Both the position numbers and the translations under genes were made by a program. This document shows, one piece after another, positions 14,810 to 22,767 of a stretch of DNA of 64,000 bases. The first letter of the stretch is position 1; each line of letters starts with the position of its first letter. Source of the DNA: DASYTH01 sp035762905 (lineage in GTDB: Bacteria; Actinomycetota; Actinomycetes; Mycobacteriales; Pseudonocardiaceae); contig NZ_DASUCC010000130.1 in assembly GCF_035762905.1 (NCBI RefSeq), positions 77,916 through 141,915 on the forward strand, read 5' to 3'. The notes beneath the pieces are model-generated. The model ran no database searches, was not told the origin of the DNA, and was given only the letters and a program-made list of their open reading frames with translations.

Positions 14810-16139
14810 GGTCGACGCTCCTCTCCTCGGCGCGCACCATCGTGCGGGCCGCCGCCGTGCGGTTCTCCGCACCGCGCACGACCACCGACGTGATCCGCAC
14901 CCGGCCCCGGCTGTCCTTGCCGCCCTCGGCGCGCATCCGTAATCCGGCGATCTCGGCCTCGGCCCCGGGCAGCGGGACCCGGCCGAGCCGCTGGGCCAGC
15001 AGGCCGCCGACGGTCTCCACGTCGTGGTCGTCCAGCTCCACGTCGAACAGCTCGCCGAGATCCTCCACCGGCAGCCGCGAGCTGACCCGCACCGCGCCGT
15101 CGTCCAGGTGCTCGATCGGCGGGCGGTCGTCGGTGTCCGACTCGTCGGTGATCTCCCCGACGATCTCCTCCAGGATGTCCTCGATGGTGAGCAGCCCGGC
15201 GGTGCCGCCGTACTCGTCCACGGCGATGGCCATGTGGTTGCGGGACAGCTGCATCTCGCCGAGCAGGTCGTCAAGGCGCTTGGTGTCCGGCACGAACGAC
15301 GCCGGGACCATCAGCTCCCCGACGGTGACGGTCAGGTCGGCGAGCCGGTCCGGGCCGGCGTCCATCACCGCGCGCACCAGGTCCTTGAGGTTGACCACGC
15401 CGACCACGTCGTCCACGCTCTCGCCGATCACCGGCAGCCGGGTGTAGCCGGTGCGCAACGACAGGGCCAGCGCCTGGCGCACCGTCTTGCCCACCTCGAT
15501 CCACACCATCTCGGTGCGCGGCACCATGACCTCGCGGGCGATCGTGCCGCGCAGCTCGAACACCGAGTGGATCATCTCGCGCTCGTCCGCGTCGACCACG
15601 CCGCGTTCCTCGGCCATGTCCACCAGCTCGCGCAGCTCGACCTCGGAGGAGAACGGGCCCTCGCGGAACCCCCGGCCGGGCGTGATCGCGTTACCGATCA
15701 TGATCAGCAGCCGGGACAGCGGCCCGAGCACCGAGCCGAGCACCCGGACCGGACCGGCCGCGATCAGCCCGACCGCGTACGGGTGCTGCCGGCCCAACGT
15801 GCGCGGACCAACGCCGACCAACACGTAGCTGACCACGATCATGCCGAGCGCGGCGACCAGGCCGGCCAGCCAGGCCGGGTGGATCAGCTGCAGGCAGGCC
15901 ACCGTGACCAGCACGGTCGCGGCCAGCTCACAGCTCAGCCGGAGCAGCAGCAGCAGGTTGATGTGCCGCGGCCGCTCGGCGAGCACGGCGAGCAGTTGGC
16001 GCGCACCCGGCCGCCCGAGCCGGACCATGCCCTCGACCCGGGCCCGGGACACGGCGGACAGGGCCGCGTCGGCGCAGCCGAACATGCCGGCGAACAGCAC
16101 GAGCAATACCGCGATGACCAATAGTCCAGCCGAGCTCAT
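14802..16139 (-). CDS. CorC/HlyC-type CNNM-CBS membrane protein
   Basis: A 445-residue protein: an N-terminal CNNM (DUF21) membrane domain with about four helices (residues 5-140), two CBS domains (about 195-320, with 'VMVPRTEMVWIE' and 'MAIAVDEYGGTAGLLTIEDI'), and a C-terminal CorC_HlyC domain ('FDVELDDHDVETVGGLL'). Proteins of this kind are linked to magnesium/cobalt efflux. ATG 16139 has GGGGGA upstream. It follows ybeY by 13 nt and overlaps the deaminase-like gene, matching Rv2366c. Confidence 0.92.
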   Translation of the reverse strand: MSSAGLLVIAVLLVLFAGMFGCADAALSAVSRARVEGMVRLGRPGARQLLAVLAERPRHINLLLLLRLSCELAATVLVTVACLQLIHPAWLAGLVAALGMIVVSYVLVGVGPRTLGRQHPYAVGLIAAGPVRVLGSVLGPLSRLLIMIGNAITPGRGFREGPFSSEVELRELVDMAEERGVVDADEREMIHSVFELRGTIAREVMVPRTEMVWIEVGKTVRQALALSLRTGYTRLPVIGESVDDVVGVVNLKDLVRAVMDAGPDRLADLTVTVGELMVPASFVPDTKRLDDLLGEMQLSRNHMAIAVDEYGGTAGLLTIEDILEEIVGEITDESDTDDRPPIEHLDDGAVRVSSRLPVEDLGELFDVELDDHDVETVGGLLAQRLGRVPLPGAEAEIAGLRMRAEGGKDSRGRVRITSVVVRGAENRTAAARTMVRAEERSVDLG

Positions 16140-16152
16140 CGCGATCCCCCAC

Positions 16153-16695
16153 TCAGCCGGCCGTGTCCTCGTCGAGCCCGACCGTGCCCAACACCTTGTC
16201 GTCCTCGCGGCGCTGCGCGGCTCGTCGGCGCGCGTCGGCCTGTGCGACCCGGAAGTCGGCGAGGATCCGTTTCTGCAGGGTGAACATCTCCCGTTCCTCT
16301 GCCGGCTCCGCGTGGTCGTAGCCGAGCAGGTGCAGCACGCCGTGCACGGTCAGCAGGTGCAGCTCGTCGAGCAGGCTGTGCCCCGCCTGCCGGGCCTGGT
16401 CCTTGGCGTAGGCCGGACACAGCACGATGTCGCCGAGCAGCGCCGGGCCGGCGTCCGGGGCGTCCGGGCGGCGGGCCGACTCCAGCTCGTCCATCGGGAA
16501 GGCCATCACGTCGGTCGGGCCGGGCAGGTCCATCCAGCGCTCGTGCAGGTCGGACATCACCTCGAGGCCGACGAGCGACATCGACAGCTCGGCCAGCCTG
16601 CTCACGCCCAGCCGGTCAAGGGCGAACCTGGCGGCGGCGACGATGGACGGCTCGTCAACCGCCAGCCCCGACTCGTTGGCGATCTCGATGCTCAT
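16153..16695 (-). CDS. ybeY: Endoribonuclease YbeY
   Basis: A 180-residue metal-dependent RNase for 16S rRNA 3'-end maturation and ribosome quality control. The zinc site 'HGVLHLLGYDH' (H-x3-H-x5-H) is intact; the conserved 'MDLPGPTDVMAFP' and 'LGDIVLCP' segments are present. The C-terminal 25 residues are Arg-rich and specific. It starts 6 nt after phoH and is followed by corC after 13 nt. Confidence 0.95.
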   Translation of the reverse strand: MSIEIANESGLAVDEPSIVAAARFALDRLGVSRLAELSMSLVGLEVMSDLHERWMDLPGPTDVMAFPMDELESARRPDAPDAGPALLGDIVLCPAYAKDQARQAGHSLLDELHLLTVHGVLHLLGYDHAEPAEEREMFTLQKRILADFRVAQADARRRAAQRREDDKVLGTVGLDEDTAG

Positions 16696-16701
16696 CAGAC
16701 C

Positions 16702-17790
16702 TCATCGTCCCCGTCGGGCCTGGCCAACCGCTCCGCGCCGGCGCGGATCACGCGCCTCGGCCTTCGCATCCTGCTTCGCCTGCCAGCGGTCGTAGGCGTC
16801 CACGATGTTGCCGACCAGCTTGTGCCGCACCACGTCGTGGCTGTTCAGCGTCGCGAAGTGTACGTCGTCGACACCGTCGAGGATCTCCTGGACCACCCGC
16901 AGCCCGCTGACCTGACCGCCGGGCAGATCGACCTGGGTGATATCGCCGGTGACGACGATCTTCGAGCCGAACCCGAGACGAGTGAGGAACATCTTCATCT
17001 GTTCGGCGGAAGTGTTCTGCGCCTCGTCGAGAATGATGAACGCGTCGTTGAGGGTGCGGCCCCGCATGTACGCCAGCGGGGCGACCTCGATCGTGCCGGC
17101 CTGCATGAGGCGCGGGATCGACTCCGGATCGACCATGTCGTGCAGCGCGTCGTACAGCGGCCGCAGGTACGGGTCGATCTTCTCGTACAACGTGCCGGGC
17201 AGGAACCCGAGCCGTTCCCCGGCCTCGACCGCGGGGCGGGTCAGGATGATCCGGTTCACCTGTTTGGCCTGCAGCGCCTGCACGGCCTTGGCCATCGCCA
17301 GGTAGGTCTTGCCGGTGCCGGCCGGGCCGATGCAGAACACCACGGTGTGCACGTCGATCGCGTCCACGTAGCGCTTCTGGTTCAGCGTCTTCGGCCGGAT
17401 GGTGCGCCCGCGCCGGGACAGGATGTCCAGGCTGAGCACCTCGGCCGGCGACTCGGCGGACCCGGCGGAGAGCATGGCCACGGTCCGCCGGACCGCGTCC
17501 GGCCCCAGGTGCTGGCCCTTGCTGGCCAGCACGACCAGCTCGGCGAACACCCGTTCGGCGAACGCCACGTCCCCCGACGTCCCGGACAGGGTCACCTCGT
17601 TGCCGCGCACGTGGATGTCGGCCTCGAGCAGCTCCTCGGCCGCCCGCAGGTTCTCGTCCCGGGATCCGAGCAGCGCCAGCACCGCGTCGTCGGGCACGGC
17701 GAACCGGGACTGCGCTGCGGACTCGACGCTCTCGGTCTCAGTTGGCGCACCAGAAGTACGGGTGGGATCACCCTCAGCGGTACCCGTCAC
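16702..17790 (-). CDS. phoH: PhoH-family ATPase
   Basis: A 362-residue P-loop ATPase. N-terminal domain of about 110 residues ('EADIHVRGNEVTLSG'), then the PhoH domain with Walker A 'GPAGTGKT' and Walker B 'FIILDEAQN', 'KIVVTGDITQVDLP'. Role uncertain; next to ybeY it is thought to act in RNA metabolism. The chosen start is GTG 17790 with GGACCGAGAG upstream; a TTG at 17826 would add 12 residues and has poorer spacing. Synteny equals Rv2368c. Confidence 0.92.
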   Translation of the reverse strand: MTGTAEGDPTRTSGAPTETESVESAAQSRFAVPDDAVLALLGSRDENLRAAEELLEADIHVRGNEVTLSGTSGDVAFAERVFAELVVLASKGQHLGPDAVRRTVAMLSAGSAESPAEVLSLDILSRRGRTIRPKTLNQKRYVDAIDVHTVVFCIGPAGTGKTYLAMAKAVQALQAKQVNRIILTRPAVEAGERLGFLPGTLYEKIDPYLRPLYDALHDMVDPESIPRLMQAGTIEVAPLAYMRGRTLNDAFIILDEAQNTSAEQMKMFLTRLGFGSKIVVTGDITQVDLPGGQVSGLRVVQEILDGVDDVHFATLNSHDVVRHKLVGNIVDAYDRWQAKQDAKAEARDPRRRGAVGQARRGR

Positions 17791-17899
17791 GTGCTCTCGG
17801 TCCTGCCTTCTGCGCGTGTGCGCCAACTCGAACGATGCCTGTCCATCTTGATGCTAGCCGCAGCCCCCGACCAAGTGCATTGGCCAACCTTCACCCCCG

Positions 17900-18262
17900 T
17901 CACCCCACCCGCCCGAACAACCCCAGCCCCTCGCCACCCAGCACGTGCAGATGCGCGTGGAACACCGTCCGCCCCGCATCCTCGCCCGTGTTGAACACCA
18001 TCCGGTACCCGGATCTCTCGATCCCCTCCTGCCGCGCCACCTCGACCCCGGCCAGCACCAGATCGGCCAGCAACGCCGGATCGTCCCCCGCCAACGCCCC
18101 CGCATCCTCGTAATGCTGCCGCGACACCACCAGCACATGCACCCGCGCCTGTGGGTTGATGTCCCGGAACGCATACACCGTTCCGTTCTCATACACCGGC
18201 GTCGACGGCACATCCCCCGCCACGATCTTGCAGAAAAGGCACTCAGGTTCGGTCAAGAACAT
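17900..18262 (-). CDS. HIT-family nucleotide-binding hydrolase
   Basis: A 120-residue histidine triad protein: 'CLFCKIVAGDVPSTPVYE' N-terminal region with a CxxC zinc pair, 'FRDINPQARVHVLVV', and the active-site triad 'FHAHLHVLGG'. It probably hydrolyses purine nucleoside phosphoramidates or related adenylated compounds. It stands 110 nt upstream of phoH on the same strand. Its codons end strongly in C compared with neighbours. The exact substrate cannot be told. Confidence 0.9.
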   Translation of the reverse strand: MFLTEPECLFCKIVAGDVPSTPVYENGTVYAFRDINPQARVHVLVVSRQHYEDAGALAGDDPALLADLVLAGVEVARQEGIERSGYRMVFNTGEDAGRTVFHAHLHVLGGEGLGLFGRVG

Positions 18263-18335
18263 GCGTGCAGGTTAGCCGCTCACTGATCAACAACCCCACC
18301 ACCACCACCCCACGCACGAACAAAAGCTGAAGCCC

Positions 18336-18413
18336 AGGTAACCGAACCAAAAGGTGAGGACCAGGTAACCGGACCACCACAGGTAACCGGACCACCACAG
18401 GTAACCGGACCAC
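18336..18413. repeat. Short tandem repeat array
   Basis: The 18-nt unit AGGTAACCGGACCACCAC occurs at 18363-18380 and 18381-18398, with a partial third copy at 18399-18413 and a degenerate copy starting at 18336. It lies in the 418-nt gene-free stretch between HIT and rsmE. Units have no spacer, so it is not CRISPR-like. Confidence 0.8.
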
Positions 18414-18428
18414 AGGTGGGGGGTCCGG

Positions 18429-18578
18429 GGGGCGAAGCCCCGCCGGCCGGGGGTCTGGGGGCTTGGCCCCCAGAGGGCGCCGTCCGAGGAATCCGGCCAG
18501 CGCTCTCCGCTGGCAAGGAGGGGGGACGAGGATGCCGCGTCGCGGTGAAGCCTGGGGGTCGCTCCACCGCGACGCGGC
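18429..18578. repeat. Cluster of three strong hairpins
   Basis: Three dyads follow the tandem repeats: GGGGC-GAA-GCCCC (18429-18441), CTGGGGGC-TTG-GCCCCCAG (18455-18473), and a 14-bp stem GCCGCGTCGCGGTG / CACCGCGACGCGGC (18534-18547 / 18565-18578, 17-nt loop). They lie after the rsmE stop in its direction, so one or more may be its terminator. No credible gene lies in 18263-18680. Confidence 0.75.
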
Positions 18579-18680
18579 GCCGCCGGACCGAGGGGGGAGG
18601 TGTCCGGCGGAAGTCCGTGCCGCACAGCGTCCGCTGTTTCAGGACGTCGTGCAGTGCAAAGCGTAGACCGTCGCGAGGCG

Positions 18681-19421
18681 TCAGCGCCAGCGTTGAGTTA
18701 GTACGCCTATTGCACTGACAGCAACGACGCCCGCCGTCGAGGCTCGCAGCACCGTCGGACCGAGCCGCACGACCTGCGCACCTGCCTGCTCCAACAACGT
18801 CGACTCGGCCGAAGAAATTCCCCCTTCGGGTCCCACGATGATCAGCAGGTCCCCTCGGGGTGGCAGCTCGGCGTCGGTGAGCCGGGCTCCGGCCGCGCTG
18901 TCCAGCAGGAACGCGGCCGCGCTCGACCGGACGAGGGTGGCGAGCCCGGCGGTGCTGACCGGCTCGGCGACGTCCGGAACCCAGGTGCGGCGGGACTGCT
19001 TGGCCGCCTCGCGGACCGTGCTGCGCCACCGGGCCAGGGCCTTGGCGCCGCGCGGGCCGTCGTCCCAGCGAGCGACCGAGCGCGCGGCCTGCCACGGGAC
19101 GATGGCGTCGGCGCCGGCTTCGGTGGCGAGCTCGACGGCCAGCTCGCCGCGGTCGCCCTTGACCAGGGCCTGGGCGACGACGATCCGGGGCTGCGGGGGC
19201 GGTTCGGCCCAGCGGCGCAGCAGGCGCAGATCCAGCGCGTCGCGCCGGTCGGCGGACTCGATCACGCAGTGCGCCACGGCGCCGCGGCCGTCGCAGAGCA
19301 TCAGCTCCTCGCCGGGGTGCAACCGGCGCACGGTGGCCGCGTGCCGGCCCTCGGGACCGTCCAGCACGGCGTGGTCGCCGGCCGGCAGCTGGTCGACCAG
19401 GAAGACCGGGGCGGTGGTCAC
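18681..19421 (-). CDS. rsmE: 16S rRNA (uracil1498-N3)-methyltransferase
   Basis: A 246-residue SPOUT-class methyltransferase that modifies U1498 of 16S rRNA using SAM. The N-terminal PUA-like part has 'HAATVRRLHPGEELMLCDG'; the knot contains 'LLIIVGPEGGISSAE' and 'LGPTVLRASTAGVVAVSAI'. The GTG start at 19421 overlaps the dnaJ stop by 4 nt, the usual dnaJ-rsmE coupling in Gram-positives. Longer open frame upstream belongs to dnaJ. Confidence 0.95.
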   Translation of the reverse strand: MTTAPVFLVDQLPAGDHAVLDGPEGRHAATVRRLHPGEELMLCDGRGAVAHCVIESADRRDALDLRLLRRWAEPPPQPRIVVAQALVKGDRGELAVELATEAGADAIVPWQAARSVARWDDGPRGAKALARWRSTVREAAKQSRRTWVPDVAEPVSTAGLATLVRSSAAAFLLDSAAGARLTDAELPPRGDLLIIVGPEGGISSAESTLLEQAGAQVVRLGPTVLRASTAGVVAVSAIGVLTQRWR

Positions 19422-20566
19422 CGGCCCCGGGAGCGCAGCCGGGAGAACAGTCCGCCGGGCCGGCCGTTCACCGTGGCCAGGTTGTGGTCCTCCTCGCCGC
19501 GCAGGCCGGACAGCTCGCGGAGCAGCTCGGTCTGCCGGGCGTCCAGCTTGGTGGGCACCTCGACCTCGATGTGCACGTACAGGTCGCCGCGGCCGTCCAG
19601 CCGGCCGGAGGAGCGCAGCTTGGGCAGCCCGTGCCCGGGAAGCAGCAGTTCGGTGGCCGGCTGGGTGCCGGGCTCGAGCTCCATGTCGACCCTGCCGTCC
19701 AGGGTCTCCAGCGGGATCACCGCGCCGAGCGCGGCGGTGGTCATCGGGACCCGCAGCGTGCAGTGCAGGTCGGCGCCGTTGCGCTCGAAGGTGGGGTGCG
19801 GCGCCTCGACGACCTCCACGTACAGGTCCCCTGCCGGGCCGCCGCCGGGGCCGACCTCGCCCTGGCCGGCCAGGCGCACCCGCATCCCGTCCGCGACGCC
19901 CGGCGGGATCTTCGCCGCGATCGTGCGCCGGGCCCGCACCCGGCCCTCGCCGCCGCACTGCCGGCACGGATCGGGGATGACCTCGCCGAGCCCGCGGCAG
20001 ACCGGGCAGGTGCGCGCGGTGACCACCTGGCCGAGGAACGAGCGCTGCACGGTCTGCACCTCGCCGCGGCCGGCGCAGGTGTCGCAGGTCTCCGGGATGG
20101 AGCCCTTGGCGCACCCGGAGCCCTGGCAGGAGTCGCAGACCACGGCGGTTTCCACGTTCAGCTCGCGGGTGACGCCGGTGTTGCACTCCTCGAGGGACAG
20201 CTCGATCCGGATCAGCGCGTCGGCACCGGGCTGCACCCGGCTGCGCGCGCCCCGGGTGGAACCGCCGCCCGCGGCGCCGAAGAAGGCGTCCATGATGTCG
20301 CCGAAGCCGAACCCGGCGAACGGGTCGCGCATGCCGCCGGCGGCGCCGTTGCCGAGCGGGTCGCCGCCCATGTCGACGATCTTGCGCTTCTGCGGGTCGG
20401 AGAGAACCTCGTAGGCCGCGGTGACTTCCCTGAACCGCTGCTGCGCCTCGGCGTCCGGATTGATGTCGGGATGCAGCTCGCGCGCCAGCTTGCGGTATGC
20501 GCGTTTGATCTCGTCGGAGCTCGCGTCCGGCCGAACTCCGAGAGTCCCGTAGTAGTCCCTCGCCAC
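19418..20566 (-). CDS. dnaJ: Chaperone DnaJ (DnaJ2 type)
   Basis: A 382-residue type I Hsp40. J domain at 1-68 with HPD in 'RELHPDIN'; Gly/Phe region 'GFGFGDIMDAFFGAAGG'; four zinc repeats CDSCQGSG, CDTCAGRG, CPVCRGLG, CRQCGGEG at about 145-210; C-terminal substrate domains. It stimulates DnaK ATPase. GTG 20566 is chosen since it gives VARDYYGTLG and has GGAGGA 9 nt upstream. It follows hrcA and precedes rsmE, as in Rv2374c-Rv2372c. Confidence 0.96.
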   Translation of the reverse strand: MARDYYGTLGVRPDASSDEIKRAYRKLARELHPDINPDAEAQQRFREVTAAYEVLSDPQKRKIVDMGGDPLGNGAAGGMRDPFAGFGFGDIMDAFFGAAGGGSTRGARSRVQPGADALIRIELSLEECNTGVTRELNVETAVVCDSCQGSGCAKGSIPETCDTCAGRGEVQTVQRSFLGQVVTARTCPVCRGLGEVIPDPCRQCGGEGRVRARRTIAAKIPPGVADGMRVRLAGQGEVGPGGGPAGDLYVEVVEAPHPTFERNGADLHCTLRVPMTTAALGAVIPLETLDGRVDMELEPGTQPATELLLPGHGLPKLRSSGRLDGRGDLYVHIEVEVPTKLDARQTELLRELSGLRGEEDHNLATVNGRPGGLFSRLRSRGR

Positions 20567-20634
20567 CTTGTCCGTTCCTCCTGCCCCGTGCCCCTCGGGG
20601 CCTCGTTCCATACCTCGTGTGCCGCGCCGCGCTG

Positions 20635-21660
20635 TTAGCGCCCGGACAGGATCTCTCCCACGTAGTTCGCAACGGCCCGAACCGCCGCTATCGTTCCCGG
20701 ATAATCCATTCGGGTGGGTCCCACCACACCCATTCCGCCGAACAACAGGTCGCGGGAGCCGTAACCGACGGACACCACCGACGTGGAGCGCAGGTCCTCG
20801 GCCTCGTTCTCCTCGCCGATCCGCACCGTGACGGTGCCCGGCACCCGGGCCGCGGCCAGCAGCTTGAGCACCACGACCTGCTCCTCGAGCGCCTCGAGGA
20901 TCTGCCGCAGGGAGCCGGGGAAGTCGGCGGCGTTGCGGGTCAGGTTCGCGGTTCCGCCGAGCACCAGGCGCTCCTCCGGGTGCTCGACCAGCGACTCGAT
21001 CAGCACGGTCGACATCCGGGTCATGGCGTCGCGCAGCTCCGCAGGCGCGTCCTCGAGCAGCTCCCCCACCTTGGCCGCGGCGTCGGTCAGCGGGTGGCCG
21101 GTCAGGGTGGCGTTGAGCATGGTGCGCACCCGGGCCACGGTCTCCTCGGTGAGCACGTCGCCCATGTCGACGATGCGCTGGTCGACCCGGCCGGTGTCGG
21201 TGATCAGCACCAGCATCACCCGGGCCGGGGTGAGCTGCACGACCTCGACGTGCCGCACGGTGGACCGGGTCAGCGTCGGGTACTGCACCACCGCGACCTG
21301 CCGGGTGAGCTGGGCCAGCAGGCGCACGCTGCGGCGCAGCACGTCGTCCAGGTCGAGCGCGCCGCCGAGGAACGACTGGATCGCCCGCCGCTCGGCGACC
21401 GAGAGCGGCTTGACGTCGGAGAGCCGGTCGACGAACAGGCGGTAGCCCTTGTCGGTCGGGATCCGGCCGGCACTGGTGTGCGGCTGGGCGATGTAGCCCT
21501 CCTCCTCCAGCGCGGCCATGTCGTTGCGCACGGTGGCGCTGGAGACGCCGAGGTTGTGCCGGTCCACGATGGCCTTCGAGGCGACCGGCTCGTTGTTCGA
21601 CACGTAGTCCGCGACGATGGCACGGAGCACCTGGAAGCGGCGCTCGTCCGAGCTCACCAC
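20635..21660 (-). CDS. hrcA: Heat-inducible transcription repressor HrcA
   Basis: A 341-residue repressor of class I heat-shock genes. The N-terminal winged helix 'LGVSSATVRNDMAALEEEGY' and 'HTSAGRIPTDKGYR' are diagnostic; the GAF-like core includes 'DYPGTIAAVRAVANYVGEIL'. GTG 21660 has GGAGG 6 nt upstream. It would bind CIRCE elements, but none is visible upstream of this gene, so its targets (groES/groEL) are elsewhere. First gene of the hrcA-dnaJ-rsmE set. Confidence 0.95.
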   Translation of the reverse strand: MVSSDERRFQVLRAIVADYVSNNEPVASKAIVDRHNLGVSSATVRNDMAALEEEGYIAQPHTSAGRIPTDKGYRLFVDRLSDVKPLSVAERRAIQSFLGGALDLDDVLRRSVRLLAQLTRQVAVVQYPTLTRSTVRHVEVVQLTPARVMLVLITDTGRVDQRIVDMGDVLTEETVARVRTMLNATLTGHPLTDAAAKVGELLEDAPAELRDAMTRMSTVLIESLVEHPEERLVLGGTANLTRNAADFPGSLRQILEALEEQVVVLKLLAAARVPGTVTVRIGEENEAEDLRSTSVVSVGYGSRDLLFGGMGVVGPTRMDYPGTIAAVRAVANYVGEILSGR

Positions 21661-21831
21661 GTGCCACCTCCGCGTCCGTACGACCGTCCTTACGGCAAGT
21701 TTACGGAGCCCCGGGCTCGCGGCGCCGGAACCCGATTCAAGCATCGCCGGCAACAAGGTGGATACGGCTCTTGCCTTTTTGTCGGGTTCTTGCGAACGTC
21801 GCTCAGCTTCGCCGCGAGCAGAGGAGCCGCC

Positions 21832-22767
21832 ATGACCTCATCGATCGTGACCACGGTGTTTCTCCCGGCCAGCCTGGCGGTGATCATGTTCGGGCTCGGG
21901 CTGGCGCTGACCGTCGGCGACTTCGCCAGGGTGGCCCGCCATCCGAAGGCCGCGGGGGTCGCCCTGGTCTGCCAGATCCTGGTGCTGCCGATGATCTGCC
22001 TCGGCCTGGTGCTGCTGTTCGACCTCGAGCCGGCGCTGGCCGTCGGGATGATGCTGCTGGCCGCCTCGCCCGGCGGCACCACGGCGAACATCTTCAGCCA
22101 CCTGGCCCGCGGCGACGTGGCCCTGAACATCACGTTGACCGCGATCAACTCGGTGCTGGCCGTGCTCACGCTGCCGATCGTGGTCAACCTGGCGGTGTCC
22201 GGCTTCATGGACGACGGTGACTCGCTCGGGTTGCAGGCCGGGAAGTTCGCCCAGGTGGTCGCGATCGTGCTGGTGCCGGTGGCGATCGGGATGTACGTCC
22301 GGCACCGGTTCACCGACTTCGCCGACCGGATGTACCGGCCGGTGAAGATCGCCTCGATCGTGGTGCTGGTGGGCGTCATCGCGGTGGCGATCTTCCAGGA
22401 ACGGGCCAACATCGGCGGCTACCTCCAGTCGGTCGGCCTGGTCGCGTTGCTGCTCTGCGTGCTGTCCCTGTCGATCGGCTACGCCGTGCCGCGGCTGTTC
22501 CGGGTGAACCAGGAGCAGTCGATCGCTTCCTCGTTCGAGATCGGCATCCACAACGCGACGCTGGCGATCACCATCGCGCTCAGCCCGACGTTGCTGAACA
22601 ACTCGCAGATGGCGATCCCGGCGGCGGTGTACGGCGTGGTGATGTTCATCCCGGCCGGGCTGCTGTGCTGGTACTTCGCCCGCTACCGGACGCGCTCCAC
22701 CCTGGCCTCGTCCCAGACCGGCTCGGCCACCTCGGCCACCACGCCGTCGGAGCGGAACACCAGGTAG
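21832..22767 (+). CDS. Bile acid:sodium symporter-family transporter
   Basis: A 311-residue membrane protein with nine to ten hydrophobic segments. 'MLLAASPGGTTANIFSHLA' near residue 80 and 'SSFEIGIHNATLAITIAL' near 235 are the two sodium-site crossover motifs of the BASS family. Organic anion substrate unknown. ATG 21832 has GAGGAG upstream. The last roughly 28 residues (after 'WYFARYRT') are polar, Ser/Thr-rich and are encoded opposite the end of the ABC-F gene, an 85-nt tail-to-tail overlap. Confidence 0.88.
   Translation: MTSSIVTTVFLPASLAVIMFGLGLALTVGDFARVARHPKAAGVALVCQILVLPMICLGLVLLFDLEPALAVGMMLLAASPGGTTANIFSHLARGDVALNITLTAINSVLAVLTLPIVVNLAVSGFMDDGDSLGLQAGKFAQVVAIVLVPVAIGMYVRHRFTDFADRMYRPVKIASIVVLVGVIAVAIFQERANIGGYLQSVGLVALLLCVLSLSIGYAVPRLFRVNQEQSIASSFEIGIHNATLAITIALSPTLLNNSQMAIPAAVYGVVMFIPAGLLCWYFARYRTRSTLASSQTGSATSATTPSERNTR

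Noticed and set aside
18336..18413. CRISPR-like look of the AGGTAACC repeats
   Set aside because: 18-nt units abut directly without spacers and no cas genes are present.
18416..18718. Overlapping small frames in the 18.3-18.7 kb gap
   Set aside because: Composed of hairpin and repeat DNA, no start signals, no recognisable motif.
21661..21760. CIRCE element upstream of hrcA
   Set aside because: No TTAGCACTC / GAGTGCTAA pair found; hrcA seems not to be CIRCE-controlled here.
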